This document shows positions 15,940 through 24,903 of a stretch of DNA of 36,306 nucleotides, piece by piece. The stretch comes from an uncultured Cellvibrio sp. (GTDB lineage: Bacteria; Pseudomonadota; Gammaproteobacteria; Pseudomonadales; Cellvibrionaceae). The stretch lies in the NCBI GenBank assembly GCA_903858205.1, contig CAIOHY010000097.1, forward strand, positions 1-36,306, read 5' to 3'. A program made the position numbers and the translations under genes. Under the pieces are notes generated by a model, which was not told where the DNA came from, searched no databases, and worked only from the letters and a program-made list of their open reading frames with translations. Numbering within the stretch: the stretch's first letter is position 1; every line of letters starts with the position of its first letter.

Positions 15940-17628
15940 TTAAAATTCAACAAAAGCAGATTGAGCAGCGACCTTTTTTATTGCCTTAACAGCACCATAT
16001 TCCATTTCGATTATCTTATCTGCAAAACTGAAAAACAAATCGTCGTGAGTTATAACAATAATAATCTTTCCCATCTTCTTTAAAAGATATAAAAATTCCT
16101 GATAAAAAAACACTTTAAATTCAGGATCTTGATCTGCTGCCCACTCATCAAAAATATATATATCTTTATTTGCCAACAAAGCAACAAACAAAGCAACACG
16201 CTTTCTTTCTCCTGTAGAAAGATTAATAGTTGAAAGCTTTCCGGAACTATTAACCGAAATTTTTTTATCCAATTTAAGCAAATGCAAATACTCCTTTATT
16301 TCGGTGTTCATAGATTCGTTATAGCCAGCCAAGTATGGGAAGAGATGAAAGTCCGGAAATATGGCACCTAATTTTCTTCTAAAAGATTCAACATTAGCAT
16401 CAGTGATTGGAAAATCATCAGCCAAGTACGCCCCAGATGATATTCTGTAATGTGTACTTAATACCTTTCCCAGCGTTGACTTTCCTGATCCATTTCCCCC
16501 TGCTATAAAGTTAATCTCACCCCGATTGAAGGTTAAAGAAATATTTCTAAGCGCAAATCTTTCCTTATGATCTTTTAAGTCATGGTATGAATAATTTACA
16601 TTACGCAAACTAATTGAATAAAATTCGCTCAATCCATCATTGTGTTCTATTTTAATCTCAGCTGATAGTCGACCCATTATGTCCTGAATGCGCCGAAAGG
16701 AAACATTTCCACGAAGCAGTACAGGGATAGCATTTAAAATTATGGATACCGGTGACATGACAAACAACAAGGAAATCACTAATCCGGCCTGGCTTTGTGT
16801 ATCAATCTGATTTATGTAAGGAAAACAAAAAAGCATAATCCCTATCGCAAAAAAATTGAGCGATTCACCATAAATATTAGCCGCATATACTATTGAGCTT
16901 CCTTTCAAGTATTCTTTAGAGGCCTTCTCTTCATGATGAGCTAATATATTTTCAATGTGTTCTTTTCTAGCAGAAGCATTGAGCTTGAGCTCCTTTACAC
17001 CCAATATAAGATCCATCGCACCAGAAGATACATCATCGAAATGCAACTGACTCTTTCTGTGAAAACGATCACTTGCCTTGATAAGCATATAATAACTTAT
17101 TAAACCTACACTCATTATTGCTAGCACGAGAATTAGTGCATCAAAATCAATAAATGCCATGTAAAATAATATGCAAACCAAGGTTATAGTAGAGGCAAGA
17201 ATTGTCGGAGTTACTATAGTTCCCGCCACCACATTAATAACGTCTGAAAAAATACATGTGGATAGCGCTGAAGAACCAATAGATTCAACATCCCTAATTT
17301 TTGCGCTGACAATCTGATTGAAAAGCCTCCTGCGCAGATTAACAGATAATTTTTGCGCCAGAAAATTGGTAACGCTACTTGCAGCAAATTTAGAAAGCAT
17401 AGCCACGGAGCAGATTAATATGAAGAGAATTGCTATCTGCTCATTTGAAGCATTTAAAAAAATGTAAATTAAGCCATCTTGAGAAGAGCCGTTATGAGAA
17501 TTTTGTATTTGAAGAGCATGCACCACAACAGGAAAAATAAGTGCATACCCAATTCCAGATACCACACCTAAAAACAAAGCAACATAAAATAATTTACGTC
17601 CCTTAGTTAACAAAAGCGAATACATCAT
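15940..17628 (-). CDS. Cyclic-peptide-type ABC exporter (SyrD/PvdE-like)
   Basis: A 562-aa half-transporter with a six-helix membrane domain (about residues 1-320) and an ATPase domain. It has Walker A GGNGSGKS (about 374-381), an unusual signature NLSTGERKR (about 465-473, in place of LSGGQ), Walker B IYIFDEWAADQDPEFK and the switch histidine in ITHDD. The DEWAADQDP stretch and the STGERKR signature are typical of the SyrD/PvdE exporters that move cyclic or non-ribosomal peptides to the periplasm. A GGA Shine-Dalgarno precedes ATG 17628. It lies between two GT1 glycosyltransferases on the same strand and not far from MacB permeases, a layout seen at edges of NRPS loci. No NRPS is present here. 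Confidence 0.92.
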   Translation of the reverse strand: MMYSLLLTKGRKLFYVALFLGVVSGIGYALIFPVVVHALQIQNSHNGSSQDGLIYIFLNASNEQIAILFILICSVAMLSKFAASSVTNFLAQKLSVNLRRRLFNQIVSAKIRDVESIGSSALSTCIFSDVINVVAGTIVTPTILASTITLVCILFYMAFIDFDALILVLAIMSVGLISYYMLIKASDRFHRKSQLHFDDVSSGAMDLILGVKELKLNASARKEHIENILAHHEEKASKEYLKGSSIVYAANIYGESLNFFAIGIMLFCFPYINQIDTQSQAGLVISLLFVMSPVSIILNAIPVLLRGNVSFRRIQDIMGRLSAEIKIEHNDGLSEFYSISLRNVNYSYHDLKDHKERFALRNISLTFNRGEINFIAGGNGSGKSTLGKVLSTHYRISSGAYLADDFPITDANVESFRRKLGAIFPDFHLFPYLAGYNESMNTEIKEYLHLLKLDKKISVNSSGKLSTINLSTGERKRVALFVALLANKDIYIFDEWAADQDPEFKVFFYQEFLYLLKKMGKIIIVITHDDLFFSFADKIIEMEYGAVKAIKKVAAQSAFVEF

Positions 17629-18428
17629 GCATTTCCTTTTACAAATAAAAAAACAAAATAGTATTTTTAAAATAATTAGGCCAAATATTTATAAATACGA
17701 CGGAACTCACAAATAAATTCAGCAATTTCAATTTGATATAGGCGTGAAATCTTCACGCAAAATGAATCTAAACCAATTTTTGTATATGGCGTACTGAACA
17801 TTCGAATTAATATTTAAGCGCAATCCATTGAACAACCTACTTTACTTAATGAGTCCATGATCTTGGATTTTCATGCAATACTATTTACAATCGAATAAGC
17901 AACAGCATTTAATTGCAGCTTACATGTAACTCTGACATTTAACATATTGACAACCCTAATAGACACAAGTTAAGGATCAAATGTGCCAACTCCAAAACTG
18001 CCCTCTGCTCTTAGAGGCCGAAGCCCTTTACTGATCCTATGCTGCGTCACTTTACCTTAAAATCTAAAGTCGTTAGCTATCGACCTAGTTCGCTACCTCT
18101 ATGACTGCAAGAAACAGATAACAATCCACATCTTCGCAACCCAACAAACATAGTTAGCCAATATTTTTTCGCTGCTCTCCTAGTACTGCTTTTTTTCGAA
18201 AAACCATCCCCGTAAATCTAAAAATGCACGAGCTAAAATTCTTTCTGATCACGCACAGATTGTACACGCCTCCTGGTTACCGCCCAAAAAAATGAGGCAC
18301 GGGGCTCCAGCAGAAGGATGAGTTACGAAATCCATTTCCTGCATGCTCTACCGAAAAATAAAAGCACAAAACCCAACCACGAAAAGTTAATGCAAAGCAA
18401 AAATGATATGCAGGAGATGCAACCTAAA
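17629..18428. other. 800-bp stretch without a convincing gene
   Basis: The interval between the two minus-strand units (glycosyltransferase 18429-19688 upstream and exporter downstream). The ORFs listed here (67 and 71 aa at 18318-18538) overlap the glycosyltransferase end and lack start signals. The segment near 17980-18300 is less AT-rich than its surroundings and may be an old remnant, but no family could be recognised. The exporter promoter is probably in the part nearest 17629. Confidence 0.4.
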
Positions 18429-19688
18429 CTACGAATCAAAATCGACTGTTTCGTCAAAAAACTGTTCGCAAATTCCAGCCACTTTTTCGCCCCCCATACT
18501 TTTAAGCAAGTGCAGCTGTAATTGCTGAAGATTTTCAATATTGATCTCGGTAATCGCTTTTTCGATTTTTTCTTCCAACCGCTTTACCGAAAATTTTTGC
18601 TTTTCAAGAATCCCTGCCAACCCAAGTGATTTGAGCCGATAAGCGTTGTCAGGTTGATCGAAAGCTTGGGGAATTATTAATTGAGGAATGCCTGCGCGTA
18701 TAGCCTGAGCCGCAGTACCTATACCGCCATGGTGAACAATAAGAGCTACTCGAGGAAGCAATGCTGAAAAATTCGCAAAGTTGATTATCATCACATCTTC
18801 ATTCGGCAGTGACTCAGGTAAATTTTTTTCGAATTTTGTGATGAATATCCCTCGTCGCCCTGTCCTTTTGAGGGCGGATACAGCTCCTCTGAAGAGGTTT
18901 TCCACATGAGCAATCCCAGTACCGAAAGTGAATACGATAGGCTTGCTTCCTGACTTCAGAAAATCCTCCAGATCATCAGGCAGCAACGCATTCTCATCAT
19001 CCATAAAAAAAATGAAGTCGCCTTGATATACACTTGCCTCAACAACATTGCTCACATCGTCAAACCAAGCAGGAAAAAGTGCAACTGATGGATTGCTAAA
19101 GAAATTCCATTCACGCATTCGCTTAATCGGAGGCAATGAGACTTCACTTCGCAAAATATTAATTTTTGGCACTAGTGGCTGATTGTAGAAGTGGTCACCA
19201 AGATACACCAAAATATTTTTTATCCAAACTGGTAAGCTACTCAAATATGGAAGCGAGTATGGTAACCGTGCAGCTGTGACTAGTTGGGTAGGTGAATATG
19301 CCAAGCACATACACATCAATCCAAATTTTTCTGCCGCAAATCGTGCACCATAAGCATTCCTTGTACAAACCAAGTTTGGTCGCTCTGATTGACGAGAAGC
19401 AATATATTCATATTCCGTCTGAAATGCCTGTCGAATATAACCGTTCTCATCCAATGCTTTTGAATGGCTATTTCTCGCCCAAAAATTCGCTTGCGTGATT
19501 TTTGCAAGATATGATTCACTTGTGCCGATAGATATAAATGACAGCTCTGCACTTAGGATGTCCATTTTAAAATAATCGTAAGACAACACGACAACAGAAT
19601 GTCCTCGCCGTCTTAGTTCTTTAGCAATAACTATCCCCGGCCAAATATCCCCGCCAGTACCAAGCAACGACATTATATAAAGTGCCAT
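18429..19688 (-). CDS. GT1-family glycosyltransferase (RhlB/MGT-like), paralogue
   Basis: A 419-aa GT-B enzyme and paralogue of the one at 14337. The N-terminal domain starts straight in the first Rossmann strand (ALYIMSLLGTGGDIWPG). The donor-binding half has FTFGTGIAHVENLF and the signature HHGGIGTAAQAI...IPQLI...FDQPDNA. The ATG at 19688 is preceded by GGA overlapping the stop codon of a possible 97-aa upstream ORF (TAAGGAATAAAAATG), suggesting translational coupling. With its paralogue and the exporter it forms an AT-rich minus-strand block. Two transferases fit a product carrying two sugars, or two different acceptors; the substrate cannot be read from sequence. Confidence 0.88.
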   Translation of the reverse strand: MALYIMSLLGTGGDIWPGIVIAKELRRRGHSVVVLSYDYFKMDILSAELSFISIGTSESYLAKITQANFWARNSHSKALDENGYIRQAFQTEYEYIASRQSERPNLVCTRNAYGARFAAEKFGLMCMCLAYSPTQLVTAARLPYSLPYLSSLPVWIKNILVYLGDHFYNQPLVPKINILRSEVSLPPIKRMREWNFFSNPSVALFPAWFDDVSNVVEASVYQGDFIFFMDDENALLPDDLEDFLKSGSKPIVFTFGTGIAHVENLFRGAVSALKRTGRRGIFITKFEKNLPESLPNEDVMIINFANFSALLPRVALIVHHGGIGTAAQAIRAGIPQLIIPQAFDQPDNAYRLKSLGLAGILEKQKFSVKRLEEKIEKAITEINIENLQQLQLHLLKSMGGEKVAGICEQFFDETVDFDS

Positions 19689-19697
19689 TTTTATTCC

Positions 19698-19991
19698 TTA
19701 ATCTGTAAAGTTAATCAACAAAACTTTTGTGATCAATCTAATCAAAAAAATAATGCCAATTAACATACCGTAAATTAAGCCGTTTAATCCGGCAGAGTCT
19801 CTGAGCGAAAAAAGGGAAAGGTGATTGGAATTTGAATCAAAACTCAATAAGTATGGGCATGATCGGTTGATGTAGAATGTAGAAAGTGCAAAAAAGCCAA
19901 CTATGTATCCACTAGGTCGATTGATAAAAGTAATTATCAAAAATGCTCCTTCATAAGAAGGAGCTCTCTTGCAACGCTGCAGCACCCTCAT
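19698..19991 (-). CDS. Possible small membrane protein upstream of the glycosyltransferase
   Basis: A 97-aa ORF with two hydrophobic stretches (GYIVGFFALSTFYI and GMLIGIIFLIRLITKVLLI), ending 9 bases before the glycosyltransferase ATG, whose Shine-Dalgarno overlaps its stop. The close junction favours a real gene. However, the first 20 codons contain a strong minus-strand terminator hairpin, so the annotated start is suspect and translation may begin further in. The family was not recognised. Confidence 0.3.
   Translation of the reverse strand: MRVLQRCKRAPSYEGAFLIITFINRPSGYIVGFFALSTFYINRSCPYLLSFDSNSNHLSLFSLRDSAGLNGLIYGMLIGIIFLIRLITKVLLINFTD
19940..19964 (-). terminator. Rho-independent terminator (minus strand)
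   Basis: An 8-bp perfect stem GCTCCTTC / GAAGGAGC with a TTAT loop is followed on the minus strand by ATTTTT. It lies about 200 bases beyond the stop of the minus-strand gene 20162-21313 and probably ends its transcript, separating the GC-richer block from the AT-rich one. Confidence 0.75.
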
Positions 19992-20161
19992 TTCTTTTCA
20001 CCACCAAAAAAACGGCAAAAAATTTCCCTACTGTGATGACTTAGAGATGAATTCAAATCCGATTACGGACAATGGTCATAGATATTTTGCAACCAGAGCG
20101 ATCCAACTAGGCGCCTACCTCTAGAAAATTCCAACATCGCTCAATAGCGCAACAAAACCGC

Positions 20162-21313
20162 TTATCTCATATTCAAGCGCTCACATGCATCAGTCCAATT
20201 CAGCATCGACTGAGCTGTTTCGTCAGCCCAACGTAGCGCGTCATCGCCAAGAATGCCACCTCCATTAGGCAGGGCATCAACTAGGCCATCAGCGATGGCG
20301 CGATATGCCTGCACGACACTAGTGGCGGCAGGCACCGTTTCAATATAAGTCAACAGATCTTCTAGTAGCGCCATTCCACTAACCTCGCCGGTAAGATCAC
20401 GCAGCAGTGAGTGCGCATTGCGCTCGTGACGCACTAGCGGCAAGCCAAACGCAAAGCGGGCGCCGACCGCGTCAATCACCATGGAGGCGAAATATGCCTG
20501 AAACATATCACCAAAACGGTCGAGAGGCCGCCCCGATGCAAGCCGCCCCATACGCACGTACCACCATGCAGGAACCAATTCGCGTGCTACTGCAATATTT
20601 TGTGTCGACATGGGTGCCCGTGCGTGGTCTGATGCCAACATCACCGCAGGATGCAACATAGCGCGACTGATCGGATCCAGCGCCGCGCGCGTGGCTGCAT
20701 CGACGTCCGGGTGCCCTTCCCATAGCCCGACATGAGCCAAAACAGTAGCTTGCTCTTCTGGGTAGATCGATAGATCAATACTTTGGCCATCTCGCCGCGC
20801 ATGGGGATGGCCGCGGGCGAATACAGAGACCGGCTGATCAGTCCACCCAGAGCGAATGTCGAGCAAAGCGCAGACATTTGGCCATCGCCCGGCACCCCGC
20901 GCAACCGGCAGGCGCCGCATCTTCCCTACCTCACTGTAGCAGCTGATGAATTCATGTGGATCAAGCGGAAAATTGTCATCATCCAAGGAAATAAAAACGT
21001 CTGCACCAGACCTCCATGCTTCCAGCACAGCTAGATTACGACGATTATCCGAATCGAACGGTACAAACTGTGAAGCCAGTCCTGCAGCATCCAAAATATC
21101 AGCCTGCTCATCAAGCCCGAGATAACGTACATCAAAGCCCTCAGCAACCAAGCGTGCGGCACGACTGGCGCATTCCGGTGGAGTTTTGCGGTCACCCGCA
21201 ATCACCAGTGCGAGACGATTCCCACCAGCAGCAAGCAAGGGGCGAAAGCGATCAAGAAAACGCCCATCGTTGATCGTGGTGAGAGTGATAGCCAATTTGG
21301 GTGGGGATTGCAT
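20162..21313 (-). CDS. Glycosyltransferase-like protein (RGP/GT75-like GT-A fold)
   Basis: A 383-aa protein. The opening LAITLTTINDGRFLDRFRPLL and the metal-binding SLDDDNFPLDP (about residues 114-124) resemble reversibly glycosylated polypeptides / UDP-arabinopyranose mutases (GT75) and related GT-A enzymes, where the DDD motif binds UDP-sugar and divalent metal. The middle section with HPHARRDG and WEGHPDVDA also fits that group. The C-terminal part is less certain. It is divergent from the large operon starting at 21579 and shares its higher GC content, so it probably belongs to the same cluster. It may be a sugar mutase or a sugar transferase; the sequence does not decide. Confidence 0.7.
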   Translation of the reverse strand: MQSPPKLAITLTTINDGRFLDRFRPLLAAGGNRLALVIAGDRKTPPECASRAARLVAEGFDVRYLGLDEQADILDAAGLASQFVPFDSDNRRNLAVLEAWRSGADVFISLDDDNFPLDPHEFISCYSEVGKMRRLPVARGAGRWPNVCALLDIRSGWTDQPVSVFARGHPHARRDGQSIDLSIYPEEQATVLAHVGLWEGHPDVDAATRAALDPISRAMLHPAVMLASDHARAPMSTQNIAVARELVPAWWYVRMGRLASGRPLDRFGDMFQAYFASMVIDAVGARFAFGLPLVRHERNAHSLLRDLTGEVSGMALLEDLLTYIETVPAATSVVQAYRAIADGLVDALPNGGGILGDDALRWADETAQSMLNWTDACERLNMR

Positions 21314-21474
21314 AATATGATCACTCCGTAAAAACTTGGTTTTATTCCATCTGTATTAAATAGTGCTCTTCGCCCGAGGTCAGCGTAGGGAACTAAGCAT
21401 AAAAACTATAAGAGAAAATGGCTATCACAGCCCACTATTCAGAGTTGGCAAGCACCTCGTCAATTCCAAAGCCT

Positions 21475-21492
21475 GAAGACTTCCACGTCTTC
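21475..21492. repeat. Short inverted repeat in divergent promoter region
   Basis: GAAGAC and GTCTTC are separated by 6 bases in the 265-bp divergent region between the GT75-like gene and the epimerase operon. It could be an operator half-site pair; no clear -35/-10 pair was found with it. Confidence 0.35.
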
Positions 21493-21578
21493 TCATCGAA
21501 CGTTTCGCTTGCATTCAGCTTACCATTAAGCGTATCGTGTGTGCGAAAGTTATATGGATCATATTTTAAGGAATTAAA

Positions 21579-22508
21579 ATGAAGCTTCTTTTATTTGGTT
21601 GCAATGGATTTCTCGGGTCACGTCTAGTACCCATGCTTGAGCGCGCCGGACATGAAGTCATGGCACCGCGCAGCAGTCAGTTTGACCTCACTTGCCCTCC
21701 TCGAAACCTATCTGTATTCGGCCAACCTGATGTTGTGGTGCATGCCGCAGCCGTGTATGGCGGAATGCCATTCGACATGGAAAATCAAGCCGACATTTTC
21801 ACAAAGAATATGAAAATGAATATCCATGTCTTCGAGATTGCCGCTGCTCTCAAGGCTCAGAAAATAGTTACCATAGGATCTGCCTGCTCCTATCCTGGTG
21901 TTGCGCCTACCGATCTGAGCGAGAGCGATCTGTTCACCGGACCATTGCACCCATCGGTCGAATGTCACGGCTTCACAAAGCTTGCAATGATCGCTGGGAA
22001 TCGAGCTTATTATTCCAGCCATGGTCTGTCGGGTATCCACCTGCTGCCAGCCAATCTTTACGGCCCCGGTGATGTGTACCAAGAACGCCGCGCGCACGTA
22101 GTCGCTGCACTAATCAAGAAATTCACCGACGCAGTAGCTGCCGGCAGCGACGTCCATCTGCTCGGAGATGGAGAACCAGTTCGTGAGTTCATGTATATCG
22201 ATGACCTTGCTAATGCAGTTATGAAGGCTTGCGAGACTCATATAGATGGCGTTGAACTAGTTAATGTAGGAACCGGGATCGGCACATCGATTCGCACGCT
22301 TGCGCAGATCATTTCTGAGTTGACCGACTTCAAAGGCAGGATTCACTGGGCGGGGTCGGCATCGAACGGAGCCATGCGTAAGGTAATGAAAATCGACCGC
22401 ATGCGTACTCTACTAGGGATCAATCAGAGCATCGAATTGCGCGACGGCCTAGCTCGCACTCTGGATTGGTATTTGCCGATAAAAAATGAAGCCGACGCGC
22501 GGGAGTAG
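21579..22508 (+). CDS. NAD(P)-dependent nucleotide-sugar epimerase/reductase (GDP-fucose-synthase-like)
   Basis: A 309-aa extended-SDR protein. It shows the nucleotide-binding GCNGFLGSRL (7-16), TIGSACSYPG (98-107), NLYGPGD and REFMYIDDLANA, all typical of the GDP-L-fucose synthase / dTDP-sugar epimerase group. The usual catalytic YxxxK appears as HGFTK (H130, K134), so the catalytic tyrosine is replaced by histidine. The family normally epimerises and/or reduces NDP-4-keto sugars. With the replaced tyrosine it may have altered chemistry or be non-catalytic. AAGGAA precedes the ATG. First gene of the large operon, 8 bases before the radical SAM gene, so it is likely to supply or modify a sugar for the cluster's glycosyltransferases. 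Confidence 0.85.
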   Translation: MKLLLFGCNGFLGSRLVPMLERAGHEVMAPRSSQFDLTCPPRNLSVFGQPDVVVHAAAVYGGMPFDMENQADIFTKNMKMNIHVFEIAAALKAQKIVTIGSACSYPGVAPTDLSESDLFTGPLHPSVECHGFTKLAMIAGNRAYYSSHGLSGIHLLPANLYGPGDVYQERRAHVVAALIKKFTDAVAAGSDVHLLGDGEPVREFMYIDDLANAVMKACETHIDGVELVNVGTGIGTSIRTLAQIISELTDFKGRIHWAGSASNGAMRKVMKIDRMRTLLGINQSIELRDGLARTLDWYLPIKNEADARE

Positions 22509-22516
22509 CGTTATTT

Positions 22517-23650
22517 ATGGCTACTTTCAATTATACGTCAGATTATTTCTGGCGTTTGGCATTAGCTCATGACCCCAAGAACCCCATGCAACTTGAGCTC
22601 CACCCGGGGCTCAATTGCGGCCTGTACAGATGTCAGTACTGCTTCGGTCATGGTCAACCGCTTAACCCTGGCCGCTACCTGTCTGCAGGTGAGTATGAGG
22701 CAATCGCTGAGAGCCTCGGCAACTCACGCCCTACTGTAATTATTTCCGGTATCGCTACTGAGCCCCTCACTCATCCCGATCCAGCAGGCATCCTGCGCGC
22801 GTTTCGGAGCCGTGGCTTTCCTGTGGGCCTTTACACAAAGGGGCACAACCTGAATACCCAAGTACGCGAGGCTCTAGTAGATGGTCCAGGAGAGTGTTTT
22901 GTTACCGTTTCTATCGATGCAGGCACTTCAATTGACTACAAGCGGATTCACAACATAGCATCGTCCAAAAACGAAGAGATGGTGCATGCCGCCAGTTTTG
23001 AAAACATTCTCGACAACATTCGGGCATTGTCGACCCTGAAGCGCGAACACAAACCCGACCTGAAACTACGCGCTTCAATCCTTGTGTTTGAAGAGATGGC
23101 GCAGCCCGGCAAGCTGGCAGATGCAGTTCGGCTGCTGCAAGACGACGTCGACTTGATCCGCGTTGCTATCGCGCAGGACCGTAATGATGGCCAGAGACTA
23201 GATACCTTACCGCAGGATCGGGAAGCACTCCTAGCACAATTCTCATTGGAATTCTCGAACAACCCAAAGGTCGCGATCCTGACGAACTCTAACACACCCA
23301 CACGCAGCACTGCCTTTAAGCGCTGCATCGTTCAGCGTACGCAGGTGACAATCGATAAATCTGGAAATGTATTCCCTTGTCCACAGGTTGCACTAGCACC
23401 TTACGAGAATCTCAAGTTAGGCAATGTGCGTGATCTTTCACTGCCTGAGATTCTCGACTCGGATCGTCGCAAGAGCATGTTCGATATGGATATCGACACC
23501 GAAATGCGGTGTCGTATCTGCGACCGAAAGGACGAGGCAATCAATGCTTCGGTAAGCGGTCACTTTGAAGCATTCAACAAAATTCTGCCCGACGTCATTG
23601 AGTCTCCCGCCCAAGACAACCCCTCTCAAATCCTGTTCCGATCCCGTTAG
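22517..23650 (+). CDS. Radical SAM protein with SPASM-like C-terminus
   Basis: A 377-aa protein. The cluster motif is CGLYRCQYC (C34, C39, C42), that is CX4CX2C instead of the canonical CX3CX2C. The rest of the partial TIM barrel is present, with VIISGIATEPLTHPDPA and ECFVTVSIDAG. The C-terminus has cysteines spaced as in SPASM/twitch domains (RCIVQRTQ...VFPCPQ...MRCRICDRKD), expected to hold an auxiliary Fe-S cluster. Such enzymes perform radical chemistry (epimerisation, cross-linking, oxidation) on peptides or small molecules. No precursor-peptide gene was seen nearby, so the substrate is more likely a small molecule or lipid of the cluster. The gene starts 8 bases after the epimerase stop. 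Confidence 0.88.
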   Translation: MATFNYTSDYFWRLALAHDPKNPMQLELHPGLNCGLYRCQYCFGHGQPLNPGRYLSAGEYEAIAESLGNSRPTVIISGIATEPLTHPDPAGILRAFRSRGFPVGLYTKGHNLNTQVREALVDGPGECFVTVSIDAGTSIDYKRIHNIASSKNEEMVHAASFENILDNIRALSTLKREHKPDLKLRASILVFEEMAQPGKLADAVRLLQDDVDLIRVAIAQDRNDGQRLDTLPQDREALLAQFSLEFSNNPKVAILTNSNTPTRSTAFKRCIVQRTQVTIDKSGNVFPCPQVALAPYENLKLGNVRDLSLPEILDSDRRKSMFDMDIDTEMRCRICDRKDEAINASVSGHFEAFNKILPDVIESPAQDNPSQILFRSR

Positions 23651-23670
23651 AACATTAGAAATCAAGAACC

Positions 23671-24903
23671 ATGTCAACAACGAATTTTGAATTGAATTCT
23701 GCTCATCGCAAGGCAGACAACTCTCGCGCCCTCGACTGGATCTTCAGTCGCATGTTTCGAGGTCTTATATATAACCAGGTATGGGAGGATCCATTAGTAG
23801 ATCTCAAGGCTCTTTCTCTCAACAACAATCACAGGATCGTCACTATTGCATCGGCGGGATGTAACGCGCTTGCATATTTATCGGCCGATGTAAAAAGTAT
23901 TGATGCTGTCGACATCAATGCGGCGCATCGAGCGCTGTTCACTCTCAAGCTCACAGCTCTAGAAAGGCTGCCAGATAGAGAAGCTATGTTCTGCATGTTC
24001 GGCTCTGGACAAAGCCCAGACAACGTAAAGGCTTACGACACTCTACTCGCGCCACACCTTCCGCAGACTGCCCGCGCCTACTGGTCAGGCCGGGGGATGA
24101 CAGGAAAACGTCGCATAGAAATGTTCCGCACTGGTTTTTACCATCATGGATTATTGCACCGTTTCATAGGCTTGATGCACCGACTAGCCAAACTAAGCGG
24201 CTGTGATCCGAATCTCCTCGTTCAAGCGCAGAGTTTAGAAGAGCAGAGACAATTGTTCGCTTCCGAGATCGCTCCAGTGTTTAATACTCGTTTCGCACGA
24301 GCGTTTGCTCGCAGCCACTTATCACTTTTCGCATTAGGCATTCCGCCAGCACAGTATGACCGGCTCGAAGAGGGGGCAAATAGTGACCTAAGTGCCCTGC
24401 TGATTGATCGTATTAAGCACCTCGCCTGCGATTTTCCTATCAAGGAGAACCCCTTCGCTTGGCAGGTCTTCGCGCGTCGTTATGGCTCTATCGACAGCAA
24501 AGCTATTCCTTTTTATCTAGAACCGCCAATATATGACACGATCCAATCTCGGACTGGGCGCGTTAACCTGCACGCCATCCCAGTAACAGAATACCTTAAA
24601 ACACAACCTTCTAATTCGATACATCGCTTTGTATTGCTCGACGCCCAAGACTGGATGTCAGGTCATGATGTCGCTGCATTGTGGCGTGAAATCGGGCGCA
24701 CCGCTCACCCGGACGATGCGCGTGTTTTGTTTCGAACCGCGGGACCCTCCAACCCTTTCCACAATCTGCCTGAAAATTTACGCCGTCAATGGGTCGCTCG
24801 CGACGATCTCACTGCAACCTTCACCGCCGCTGACCGCACAGCACTGTATAGCGGTGTCCATCTAATCGAACGCCTCTGTGCAAAAGGAAACGAAAATGAG
24901 TAA
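23671..24903 (+). CDS. BtaA-like (DUF3419) SAM 3-amino-3-carboxypropyltransferase
   Basis: A 410-aa protein of the BtaA family, which transfers the aminocarboxypropyl group of SAM to diacylglycerol in homoserine betaine-lipid synthesis. Family features seen are YNQVWEDPLVDLKAL (36-50), TIASAGCNALAYL with AVDIN (SAM site), LFTLKLTALE, and WSGRGMTGKRR. Length is close to BtaA (around 400 aa). The N-methyltransferase BtaB that completes betaine lipids is absent, so the product is probably not a normal betaine lipid; another hydroxyl acceptor within this cluster is inferred. Its stop overlaps the next start by 8 bases (ATGAGTAA), so it is coupled to the ThDP enzyme. Confidence 0.88.
   Translation: MSTTNFELNSAHRKADNSRALDWIFSRMFRGLIYNQVWEDPLVDLKALSLNNNHRIVTIASAGCNALAYLSADVKSIDAVDINAAHRALFTLKLTALERLPDREAMFCMFGSGQSPDNVKAYDTLLAPHLPQTARAYWSGRGMTGKRRIEMFRTGFYHHGLLHRFIGLMHRLAKLSGCDPNLLVQAQSLEEQRQLFASEIAPVFNTRFARAFARSHLSLFALGIPPAQYDRLEEGANSDLSALLIDRIKHLACDFPIKENPFAWQVFARRYGSIDSKAIPFYLEPPIYDTIQSRTGRVNLHAIPVTEYLKTQPSNSIHRFVLLDAQDWMSGHDVAALWREIGRTAHPDDARVLFRTAGPSNPFHNLPENLRRQWVARDDLTATFTAADRTALYSGVHLIERLCAKGNENE

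Noticed and set aside
22948-23328. 126-aa minus-strand ORF
   Set aside because: Serine/arginine-rich antisense shadow of the radical SAM gene; similar long shadows occur across the GC-richer operon (21708-22097, 26155-26640, 27349-27729).
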